In this document: positions 1 to 11,034 of the stretch, in pieces
Position numbering within the stretch: position 1 is the stretch's first letter
Layout: every line of letters begins with the position of its first letter
Source of the DNA: Prosopocoilus inquinatus
Lineage: Eukaryota; Arthropoda; Insecta; Coleoptera; Lucanidae
Assembly (NCBI GenBank): GCA_036172665.1
Contig: JAYKNF010000014.1
Span: forward strand, 1,849,001-1,913,000
Reading direction: 5' to 3'
DNA: 64,000 bases
Made by a program: the position numbers and the translations under genes
Notes under the pieces: generated by a model
Database searches by the model: none
What the model was told of the DNA's origin: nothing
Seen by the model: only the letters and a program-made list of their open reading frames with translations

Positions 1-149
1 AGGATCGATTAGATACATCACAGGAACAACGCTAATACGTGTTGTTTCGTTTAAAACTATTTCCAGCTTCTGCTGCGTCCGAAAACTTCGTATCTCACAT
101 CAGAGTTACTGGAGTTAATCCAAACGTCAAATAACATGATAGATAAGTA
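1..149 (+). repeat. Prototype satellite monomer (149 bp)
   Basis: First unit of the array, used as the coordinate system for other entries. The segments in order are: an 'aggatcgatt' start containing GATC and ATCGAT palindromes (1-10); a dyad at 25-46; the 'tttcgtttaaaac' segment with an A+T-rich core (about 45-57); a C+T-rich 'ttccagcttctgctgcgtcc' stretch (61-80); the most variable block (81-100); an 'actggagt' block (about 109-116); and a terminal A+T-rich 'aaataacatgatagataag' tract. A hand count on a closely similar unit gives 58 G+C of 149 (39%) and 6 CpG against about 5.6 expected. The length is close to one nucleosome core (147 bp), which is common for centromeric satellites. Confidence 0.9.
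25..46. repeat. Short dyad symmetry within the monomer
   Basis: The arms 'aacaac' (25-30) and 'gttgtt' (41-46) are inverted complements around a 10-base centre. In monomers carrying 'gctaatgcgt' the centre gains an additional 'cgc-taat-gcg' stem, giving a longer imperfect hairpin. The element recurs in nearly every unit; the exceptions include the seven short monomers, which lose all or part of it. Short dyads are known in centromeric satellites and have been proposed to favour non-B DNA; any role here is inferred. Confidence 0.6.
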
Positions 150-2637
150 AGGATCGATTAGATACAGCACAGGAACAACGCTAATACGTGTTGTTTCGTT
201 TAAAACTATTTCCAGCTCCTGCTGCGTCCAAAAACTTTGTATCTCACATCAGAGTTACTGGAGTCCATCCAAACGTCAAATAACATGATAGATGAGTAAG
301 GATCGATTAGATACATCACAGGAACAACGCTAATACGTGTTGTTTCGTTTAAAACTATTTCCAGCTTCTGCTGCGTCCGAAAACTTCGTATCTCACATCA
401 GAGTTACTGGAGTCCATCGAAACGTCAAATAACATGATAGATAAGTAAGTATCGATTAGATACAGCACAGGAACAACGCTAATACGTGTTGTTTCGTTTA
501 AAACTATTTCCAGCTCCTGCTGCGTCCAAAAACTTTGTATCTCACATCAGACATACTGGAGTCCATCCAAACGTCAAATAACATGTTAGATAATTAAGGA
601 TCGTTTAGATACATCACAGGAACAACGCTAATACGTGTTGTTTCGTTCAAAACTATTTCCAGCTTCTGCTGCGTCCGATAACTTTGTATCTCACATCAGA
701 GTTACTGGAGTCTGTCCAAACGTCAAATAACATGATAGATGAGTAAGGATCGATTAGATACATTACAGGAACAACGCTAATATGTGTTGTTTCGTTTAAA
801 ACTATTTCCAGCTCCTGCTGCGTCCCAAAACTTTGTATCTCACATCAGACACACTGGAGTCCATCCAAACGTCAAATAACATGTTAGATAAGTAAGGATC
901 GTTTAGATACATCACAGGAACAACGCTAATACGTGTTGTTTCGTTTAAAACTATTTCCAGCTCCTGCTGCGTCCAAAAACTTTGTATCTCACATCAGACT
1001 TACTGGAGTGTATCCAAACGTTAAATAACATGTTAGATAAGGAAGGATCGTTTAGATACATCACAGGAACAACGCTAATAGGTGTTGTTTCGTTCAAAAC
1101 TATTTCCAGCTTCTGCTGCGTCCGAAATCTTTGTATCTCTCATCCTAGTTACTGGAGTCCATCCAAACGTCAAATAACATGATAGATGAGTAAGGATCGA
1201 TTAGATACATTACAGGAACAACGCTAATATGTGTTGTTTCGTTTAAAACTATTTCCAGCTGCTGCTGCGTCCGAAAACGTCGTATCTCACATCAGAGTTA
1301 CTGGAGTCCATCGAAATGTCAAATAACATGATAGATAAGTAAGGATCGATTAGATACAGCACAGGAACAACGCTAATGCGTGTTGTTTCGTTCAAAACTA
1401 TTTCCAGCTTCTGCTGCGTCCGAAAACGTCGAATCTCACATCAGAGTTACTGGAGCCCATCGAAACGTCAAATAACATGATAGATAAGTAAGGATCGATT
1501 AGATACATCACAGGAACATCGCTAATGCGTGTTGTTTCGTTTAAAACTATTTCCAGCTTCTGCTGCGTCCGAAAACGTCGTATCTCACATCAGAGTTACT
1601 GGAGCCCATCGAAACGTCAAATAACATGATAGATAAGTAAGGATCTATTAGATACAGCACAGGAACAACGCTTAAACGTGTTGTTTCGTTTAAAACTATT
1701 TCCAGCTCCTGCTGCGTCCCAAAACTTTGTATCTCACATCAGACACACTGGAGTCCATCCAAACGTCAAATAACATATTAGATAAGTAAGGATCGTTTAG
1801 ATACATCACAGGAACAACGCTAATAGGTGGTGTATCGTTCAAAAGTATTTCCAGCTACTGCTGCGTCCGAAATCTTTGTATCTCTCATCAGAGTTACTGG
1901 AGTCCACCCAAACGTCAAATAACATGATAGATGAGTAAGGATCGATTAGATACATCACAGGAACAACGCTAATACGTGTTGTTTCGTTTAAAACTATTTC
2001 CAGCTTCTGCTGCGTCCGAAAACGTCGTATCTCACATCAGAGTTACTGGAGTTAATCCAAACGTCAAATAACATGATAGATAAGTAAGGATCGATTAGAT
2101 ACAGCACAGGAACAACGCTAATACGTGTTGTTTCGTTTAAAACTATTTCCAGCTCCTGCTGCGTCCAAAAACTTTGTATCTCACTTCAGAGTTACTGGAG
2201 TCCATCCAAACGTCAAATAACATGATAGATGAGTAAGGATCGATTAGATACATCACAGGAACAACGCTAATACGTGTTGTTTCGTTTAAAACTATTTCCA
2301 GCTTCTGCTGCGTCCGAAAACTTCGTATCTCACATCAGAGTTACTGGAGTCCATCGAAACGTCAAATAACATGATAGATAAGTAAGTATCGATTAGATAC
2401 AGCACAGGAACAACGCTAATACGTGTTGTTTCGTTTAAAACTATTTCCAGCTCCTGCTGTGTCCAAAAACTTTGTATCTCACATCAGACTTACTGGAGTC
2501 CATCCAAACGTCAAATAACATGTTAGATAAGTAAGGATCGTTTAGATACATCACAGGAACAACGCTAATACGTGTTGTTTCGTTCAAAACTATTTCCAGC
2601 TTCTACTGCGTCCGAGAACTTTGTATCTCCCATCAGA

Positions 2638-5600
2638 CACACTGGAGTCCATCCAAACGTCAAATAACATGTTAGATATGTAAGGATCGTTTAGATACAT
2701 CACAGGAACAACGCTAATAGGTGGTGTATCGTTCAAAAGTATTTCCAGCTTCTGCTGCGTCCGAGAACTTCGTATCTCAAGTCAGGGTTACTGGAGTCCA
2801 TCCAAACGTCAAATAACATGATAGATAAGTAAGGATCGATTAGATACAGCACAGGAACAACGCCAATACGTGTTGTTTCGTTTAATACTATTTCTAGCTT
2901 CTGCTGCGTCCGAAATCTTTTTATCTCTCATCCTAGTTACTGGAGTCCATCCAAACGTCAAATAACATGATAGATGAGTAAGGATCGATTAGATACATCA
3001 CAGGAACAACGCTAATACGTGTTGTTTCGTTTAATACTATTTCCAGCTTCTGCTGCGTCCGGAAACGTCGTATCTCACATCAGAGTTACTGGAGTCCATC
3101 GAAACGTCAAATAACATGATAGATGAGTAAGGATCGATTAGATACATCACAGGAACAACGCTAATGCCTGTTGCTTCGTTTAAAACTATTTCCAGCTTCT
3201 GCTGCGTCCGAGAACTTCGTATCTCAAGTCAGGGTTACTGGAGTCCATCCAAACGTCAAATAACATGATAGATAAGTAAGGATCGATTAGATACAGCACA
3301 GGAACAACGCCAATACGTGTTGTTTCGTTTAAAACTATTTCCAGCTCCTGCTGCGTCCCAAAACTTTGTATCTCACATCAGACACACTGGAGTCCATCCA
3401 AACGTCAAATAACATGTTAGATATGTAAGGATCGTTTAGATACATCACAGGAACAACGCTAATAGGTGGTGTATCGTTCAAAAGTATTTCCAGCTTCTGC
3501 TGCGTCCGAAATCTTTGTATCTCTCATCAGAGTTACTGGAGTCCACCCAAACGTCAAATAACATGATAGATGTGTAAGGATCGATTAGATACATCACAGG
3601 AACAACGCTAATACGTGTTGTTTCGTTTAAAACTATTTCCAGCTTCTGCTGCGTCCGAAAACGTCGTATCTCACATCAGAGTTACTGGAGTTAATCCAAA
3701 CGTCAAATAACATGATAGATAAGTAAGGATCGATTAGATACAGCACAGGAATAACGCTAATACGTGTTGTTTCGTTTAAAACTATTTCCAGCTCCTGCTG
3801 CGTCCAAAAACTTTGTATCTCACATCAGAGTTACTGGAGTCCATCCAAACGTCAAATAACATGATAGATGAGTAAGGATCGATTAGATACATCACAGGAA
3901 CAACGCTAATACGTGTTGTTTCGTTTAAAACTATTTCCAGCTTCTGCTACGTCCGAAAACTTCGTATCTCACATCAGAGTTACTGGAGTCCATCGAAACG
4001 TCAAATAACATGATAGATAAGTAAGTATCGATTAGATACAGCACAGGAACAACGCTAATACGTGTTGTTTCGTTTAACACTATTTCCAGCTCCTGCTGCG
4101 TCCAAAAACTTTGTATCTCACATCAGACTTACTGGAGTCCATCCAAACGTCAAATAACATGTTAGATAAGTAAGGATCGTTTAGATACATCACAGGAACA
4201 ACGCTAATACGTGTTGTTTCGTTCAAAACTATTTCCAGCTTCTGCTGCGTCCGATAACTTTGTATCTCACATCAGAGTTACTGGAGTCTGTCCAAACGTC
4301 AAATAACATGATAGATGAGTAAGGATCGATTAGATACATTACAGGAACAACGCTAATATGTGTTGTTTCGTTTAAAACTATTTCCAGCTCCTGCTGCGTC
4401 CCAAAACTTTGTATCTCACATCAGACACACTGGAGTCCATCCAAACGTCAAATAACATGTTAGATAAGTAAGGATCGTTTAGATACATCACAGGAACAAC
4501 GCTAATACGTGTTGTTTCGTTTAAAACTATTTCCAGCTCCTGCTGCGTCCAAAAACTTTGTATCTCACATCAGGCTTACTGGAGTGTATCCAAACGTTAA
4601 ATAACATGATAGATAAGTAAGGATCGATTAGATACAGCACAGGAACAACGCTAATACGTGGTGTTTCGTTTAAAACTATTTCCAGCTCCTGCTGCGTCCA
4701 AAAATTTTGTATCTCACATCAGACTTACTGGAGTCCATCCAAACGTCAGATAACATGTTAGATAAGTAAGGATCGTTTAGATACATCACAGGAACAACGC
4801 TAATAGGTGGTGTTTCGTTCAAAACTATTTCCAGCTTCTGCTGCTTCCGAAATCTTTGTATTTCTCATCAGAGTTACTGGAGTCCATCCAAACGTCAAAT
4901 AACATGATAGATGAGTAAGGATCGATTATATACATCACTGGAACAACGCTAATACGTGTTGTTTCGTTTAAAACTATTTCCAGCTTCTGCTGCGTCCGAA
5001 AACGTCGTATCTCACATTAGAGTTACTTGAGTCCATCGAAACGTCAAATAACATAGTAGCTAAGTAAGGATCGATTAGATACATCACAGGAACAACGCTA
5101 ATGCGTGTTGTTTCGTTTAAAACTATTTCCAGCTTCTGCTGCGTCCGAAAACGTCGTATCTCACATCAGAGCTACTGGAGTCCATCGAAACGCCAAATAA
5201 CATGATAGATAAGTAAGGATCGATTAGATACAGCACAGGAACAACGCTAATACGTGTTGTTTCGTTTAAAACTATTTCCAGCTTCGGCTGCGTCCGAGAA
5301 CTTCGTATCTCAAGTCAGGGTTACTGGAGTCCATCCAAACGTCAAATAACATGATAGATAAGTAAGGATCGATTAGATACATCACAGGAACAACGCTAAT
5401 GCATGTTGTTTCGTTTAAAACTATTTCTAGCTTCAGCTGCGTCCGAGAACTTCGTATCTCACATCTAAGTTACTGGAGTCCATCGTAACGCCAAATAACA
5501 TGATAGATGAGTAAGGATCGATTAGATACATCACAGGAACAACGCTAATGCATGTTGTTTCGTTTAAAACTATTTCTAGCTTCAGCTGCGTCCGAGAACT

Positions 5601-8510
5601 TCGTATCTCACATCTAAGTTACTGGAGTCCATCGTAACGCCAAATAACATGATAGATGAGTAAGGATCGATTAGATACATCACAGGAACAACGCTAATGC
5701 GTGTTGTTTCGTTTAAAACTATTTCCAGCTTCTGCTGCGTCCGAGAACTTCGTATCTCACGTCAGGGTTACTGGAGTCCATCCAAACGTCAAATAACATG
5801 ATAGATAAGTAAGGATCGATTAGATACAGCACAGGAACAACGCTAATACGTGTTGTTTCGTTTAAAACTATTTCCAGCTCCTGCTGCGTCCAAAAACTTT
5901 GTATCTCACATCAGACTTACTGGAGTGTATCCAAACGTTAAGTAACATGATAGATAAGTAAGGATCGTTTAGATACATCACAGGAACAACGCTAATAGGT
6001 GTTGTTTCGTTCAAAACTATTTCCAGCTTCTGCTGCGTCCGAAATCTTTGTATCTCTCATCCTAGTTACTGGAGTCCATCCAAACGTCAAATAACATAAT
6101 AGATGAGTAAGGATCGATTAGATACATCACAGGAACAACGCTAATACGTGTTGTTTCGTTTAATACTATTTCCAGCTTCTGCTGCGTCCGGAAACGTCGT
6201 ATCTCACATCAGAGTTACTGGAGTCCATCGAAACGTCAAAAAACATGATAGATGAGTAAGGATCGATTAGATACATCACAGGAACAACGCTAATGCGTGT
6301 TGTTTCGTTTAAAACTATTTCCAGCTCCTGCTGCGTCCCAAAACTTTGTATCTCACATCAGACTCACTGGAGTCCACCCAAACGTCAAATAACATGATAG
6401 ATGAGTAAGGATCGATTAGATACATCACAGGAACAACGCTAATACGTGTTGTTTCGTTTAAAACTATTTCCAGCTTCTGCTGCGTCCGAAAACGTCGTAT
6501 CTCATATCAGAGTTACTGGAGTCCATCCAAACGTCAAATAACATGATAGATAAGTAAGGATCGATTAGATACAGCACAGGAACAACGCTAATACGTGTTG
6601 TTTCGTTTAAAACTATTTCCAGCTCCTGCTGCGTCCAAAAACTTTGTATCTCACATCAGAGTTACTGGAGTCCATCCAAACGTCAAATAACATGATAGAT
6701 GAGTAAGGATCGATTAGATACATCACCGGAACAACGCTAATACGTGTTGTTTCGTTTAAAACTATTTCCAGCTTCTGCTGCGTCCGAAAACTTCGTATCT
6801 CACATCAGAGTTACTGGAGTCCATCGAAACGTCAAATAACATGATAGATAAGTAAGTATCGATTAGATACAGCACAGGAACAACGCTAATACGTGCTGTT
6901 TCGTTTAAAACTATTTCCAGCTCCTGCTGCGTCCAAAAACTTTGTATCTCACATCAGACTTACTGGAGTGTATCCAAACGTTAAATAACATGTTAGATAA
7001 GTAAGGATCGTTTAGATACATCACAGGAACAACGCTAATAGGTGTTGTTTCGTTCAAAACTATTTCCAGCTTCTGCTGCGTCCGAAATCTTTGTATCTCT
7101 CATCCTAGTTACTGGAGTCCATCCAAACGTCAAATAACATGATAGATGAGTAAGGATCGATTAGATACATCACAGGAACAACGCTAATACGTGTTGTTTC
7201 GTTTAATACTATTTCCAGCTTCTGCTGCGTCCGGAAACGTCGTATCTCACATCAGAGTTACTGGAGTCCATCGAAACGTCAAATAACATGATAGATGAGT
7301 AAGGATCGATTAGATACATCACAGGAACAACGCTAATGCCTGTTGCTTCGTTTAAAACTATTTCCAGCTTCTGCTGCGTCCGAGAACTTCGTATCTCACG
7401 TCAGGGTTACTGGAGTCCATCCAAACGTCAAATAACATGATAGATAAGTAAGGATCGATTAGATACAGCACAGGAACAACGCTAATACGTGTTGTTTCGT
7501 TTAAAACTATTTCCAGCTCCTGCTGCGTCCCAAAACTTTGTATCTCACATCAGACACACTGGAGTCCATCCAAACGTCAAATAACATGTTAGATAAGTAA
7601 GGATCGTTTAGATACATCACAGGAACAACGCTAATAGGTGGTGTATCGTTCAAAAGTATTTCCAGCTTCTGCTGCGTCCGAAATCTTTGTATCTCTCATC
7701 AGAGTTACTGGAGTCCACTCAAACGTCAAATAACATGATAGATGAGTAAGGATCGATTAGATACATCACAGGAACAACGCTAATACGTGTTGTTTCGTTT
7801 AAAACTATTTCCAGCTTCTGCTGCGTCCGAAAACGTCGTATCTCACATCAGAGTTACTGGAGTTAATCCAAACGTCAAATAACATGATAGATAAGTAAGG
7901 ATCGATTAGATACAGCACAGGAACAACGGTAATACGTGTTGTTTCGTTTAAAACTATTTCCAGCTCCTGCTGCGTCCAAAAACTTTGTATCTCACATCAG
8001 AGTTACTGGAGTCCATCGAAACGTCAAATAACATGATAGATAAGTAAGTATCGATTAGATACAGCACAGGAACAACGCTAATACGTGTTGTTTCGTTTAA
8101 CACTATTTCCAGCTCCTGCTGCGTCCCAAAACTTTGTATCTCACATCAGACTTACTGGAGTCCATCCAAACGTCAAATAACATGTTAGATAAGTAAGGAT
8201 CGTTTAGATACATCACAGGAACAACGCTAATAGGTGGTGTTTCGTTCAAAACTATTTCCAGCTTCTGCTGCGTCCGAAATCTTTGTATTTCTCATCAGAG
8301 TTACTGGAGTCCATCCAAACGTCAAATAACATGATAGATGAGTAAGGATCGATTATATACATCACAGGAACAACGCTAATACGTGTTGTTTCGTTTAAAA
8401 CTATTTCCAGCTTCTGCTGCGTCCGAAAATTTCGTATCTCACATTAGAGTTACTGGAGTCGATCGAAACGTCAAATAACATAGTAGCTAAGTAAGGATCG
8501 ATTAGATATA
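2638..8510 (+). repeat. Mosaic satellite segment without clear regular HOR
   Basis: About 39 monomers of mixed subtypes, all in 149-bp register. Part of it (about 2,980-3,900) matches about 38,640-39,560 at an offset of 35,662, two monomers different from the offset of the preceding block; rare markers shared there include 'gcctgttgcttcg', 'gatatgtaagg' and 'gatgtgtaagg'. A related stretch recurs locally, with 'taatactatttcc' near 3,031, 6,162 and 7,205. Subtypes with 'ctgcttccgaaatc' (about 4,830) are shared with 33,190 and 43,330. I see no gene, spacer or mobile element. Confidence 0.8.
5365..5662 (+). repeat. Identical adjacent monomer pair
   Basis: The units at 5,365-5,513 and 5,514-5,662 appear identical base for base where I compared them, including the uncommon 'gcatgttg', 'tctagcttcagctg' and 'catcgtaacgcc' variants. 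This is what a very recent single-unit tandem duplication would leave. The same subtype also occurs singly near 15,650, 17,290 and 43,860. Confidence 0.85.
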
Positions 8511-11034
8511 TCACAGAAACAACGCCAATACGTGTTGCTTCGTTTAAAACTATTTCCAGCTTCTGCTGCGTCCGAAAACGTCGTATCTCACATCAGAGTT
8601 ACTGGAGTCCATCGAAACGTCAAATAACATGATAGATAAGTAATTATCGATTAGATACAGCACAGGAACAACGCTAATACGTGTTGTTTCGTTTAAAACT
8701 ATTTCCAGCTCCTGCTGCGTCCAAAAACTTTGTATCTCACATCAGACATGCTGGAGTCCATCCAAACGTCAAATAACATGATAGATGAGTAAGGATCGAT
8801 TAGATACATCACAGGAACAACGCTAATATGTGTTGTTTCGTTTCAAACTATTTCCAGCTGCTGCTGCGTCCGAAATCTTTGTATTTCTCATCAGAGTTAC
8901 TGGAGTCCATCCAAACGTCAAATAACATGATAGATGAGTAAGGATCGATTATATACATCACAGGAACAACGCTAATACGTGTTGTTTCGTTTAAAACTAT
9001 TTCCAGCTTCTGCTTCGTCCGAAAATTTCGTATCTCACATTAGAGTTACTGGAGTCCATCGAAACGTCAAATAACATAGTAGCTAAGTAAGGATCGATTA
9101 GATACATCACAGGAACAACGCTAATGCGTGTTGTTTCGTTTAAAACTATTTCCAGCTTCTGCTGCGTCCGAAAACGTCGTATCTCACATCAGAGCTACTG
9201 GAGTCCATCGAAACGCCAAATAACATGATAGATAAGTAAGGATCGATTAGATACAGCACAGGAACAACGCTAATACGTGTTGTTTCGTTTAAAACTATTT
9301 CCAGCTCCTGCTGCTTCCAAAAACTTTGTATCTCACATCAGACTTACTGGAGTCCATCCAAACTTTAAATTACATGTTAGATAAGTAAGGATCGATTAAA
9401 TACATCACAGGAACGACGCTAATACGTGTTGTTTCGTTTAAAACTATTTCCAGCTTCTGCTGCGTCCGAAAACGTCGTATCTCACATCAGACTTACTGGA
9501 GTCCATCGAAACGTCAAATAACATGATAGATGAGTAAGGATCGATTAGATACATCACAGGAATGCGTGTTGTTTCGTTTAAAACTATTTCCATCTTCTGC
9601 TGCGTCCGAAAACGGCGTATCCCACATCAGAGCTACTGGAGTCCATCGAAACGCCAAATAACATGATAGATGAGTAAGGATCGATTAGATATATCACAGG
9701 AACAACGCTAATATGTGTTGTTTCGTTTAAAACTATTTCCAGCTGCTGCTGCGTCGGAAAATTTCGTATCTCAGGTTAGAGTTACTGGAGTCCATCGAAA
9801 CGTCAAATAACATAGTAGCTAAGTAATAATCGATTAGATACATCACAGGAACAACGCTAATAGGTGTTGTTTCGTTCAAAACTATTTCCAGCTTCTGCTG
9901 CGTCCAAAAACTTTGTATCTCACATCAGAGTTACTGGAGTCCATCCAAACGTCAAATAACATGATAGATGAGTAAGGATCGATTAGATATATCACAGGAA
10001 CAACGCCAATACGTGTTGCTTCGTTTAAAACTATTTCCAGCTTCTGCTGCGTCCGAAAACGTCGTATCTCACATTAGAGTTACTGGAATCCATCGAAACG
10101 TCAAATAACATAGTAGCTAAGTAAGGATCGATTAGATACATTACAGGAACAACGCTAATGCGTGTTGTTTCGTTTAAAACTATTTCCAGCTTCTGCTTCG
10201 TCCGAAAATTTCGTATCTCACATTAGAGTTACTGGAGTCGATCGAAACGTCAAATAACATAGTAGCTAAGTAAGGATCGATTAGATATATCACAGGAACA
10301 ACGCCAATACGTGTTGCTTCGTTTAAAACTATTTCCAGCTTCTGCTGCGTCCGAAAATTTCGTATCTCACATTAGAGTTACTGGAGTCGATCGAAACGTC
10401 AAATAACATAGTAGCTAAGTAAGGATCGATTAGATATATCACAGGAACAACGCCAATACGTGTTGCTTCGTTTAAAACTATTTCCAGCTTCTGCTGCGTC
10501 CGATAACCTTGTATCTCACATTAGAGTTACTGGAGTCTGTCCAAACGTCAAATAACATGATAGATGAGTAAGGATCGATTAGATACATTACAGGAACAAC
10601 GCTAATATGTGTTGTTTCGTTTAAAACTATTTCCAGCTGCTGCTGCGTCCGAAAACGTCGTATCTCACATCAGAGTTACTGGAGTCCATCGAAATGTCAA
10701 ATAACATGATAGATAAGTAAGGATCGATTAGATACAGCACAGGAACAACGCTAATGCGTGTTGTTTCGTTTAAAACTATTTCTAGCTTCAGCTGGGTCCG
10801 AGAACTTCGTATCTCACATCTAAGTTACTGGAGTTCATCGAAACGCCAAATAACATGATAGATGAGTAAGGATCGATTAGATACATCACAGGAACAACGC
10901 CAATGCGTGTTGTTTCGTTTAAAACTATTTCCAGCTTCTGCTGCGTCCGAAAATTTCGTATCTCACATTAGAGTTACTGGAGTCGATCGAAACGTCAAAT
11001 AACATAGTAGCTAAGTAAGGATCGATTAGATATA
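8511..11034 (+). repeat. HOR-B copy 1 (17 monomers, 2,524 bp)
   Basis: First full copy of a 17-monomer higher-order repeat, phased here on 'tcacagaaac' at 8,511, which recurs at 11,035 and 14,900. Similarity to the next copy extends a little to the left, to about 8,390. The length is 17 x 149 minus 9, because one internal monomer carries a 9-bp deletion. Other markers in order are 'gtaattatcg', 'catgctggag', 'aacggcgtatccc', 'gtcggaaaatttcg', 'gtaataatcg', several 'gtcgatcgaaacg' units and 'gctgggtcc' at 10,791. The marker at 10,791 pairs with 13,315, again 2,524 bp. Confidence 0.9.
9537..9676 (+). repeat. HOR-B marker monomer with 9-bp deletion (140 bp)
   Basis: This unit reads 'cacaggaatgcgtg' where normal monomers read 'cacaggaacaacgctaatg', so nine bases including the left dyad arm are missing. 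The next monomer starts at 9,677, giving 140 bp. The same short unit recurs once, at 12,061-12,200, exactly 2,524 bp downstream, and nowhere else that I found. Confidence 0.92.

Larger units (their letters stand above)
1..2637 (+). repeat. Long-range duplicate block, copy 1
   Basis: This stretch matches 35,365-38,001 at a constant offset of 35,364 bp. Diagnostic shared variants include 'gagttaatcc', 'gataattaagg', 'gtctgtcc', 'gataaggaagg', 'acgcttaaacg', 'aacatattag', 'ggtggtgtatcg', 'ctgctgtgtcc' and 'cttctactgcg'. Scattered substitutions separate the copies. Similarity stops at 2,637/38,001, where this copy reads 'catcagacac' and the other 'catcagagtt'. The left end is the window edge, so the true block may be longer. 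There is no coding content: the open frame at 982-1,182 arises because 'aaggaagg' replaces the usual 'aagtaagg' and so removes a stop. Confidence 0.85.

Noticed and set aside
982..1182. 66-codon open frame, repeated at 31,876, 36,346 and 42,306
   Set aside because: It spans more than one satellite monomer and exists only because 'gataaggaagg' replaces 'gataagtaagg', which removes a recurrent stop codon. No signal peptide, domain, coding bias or start context; identical copies are explained by array duplication.
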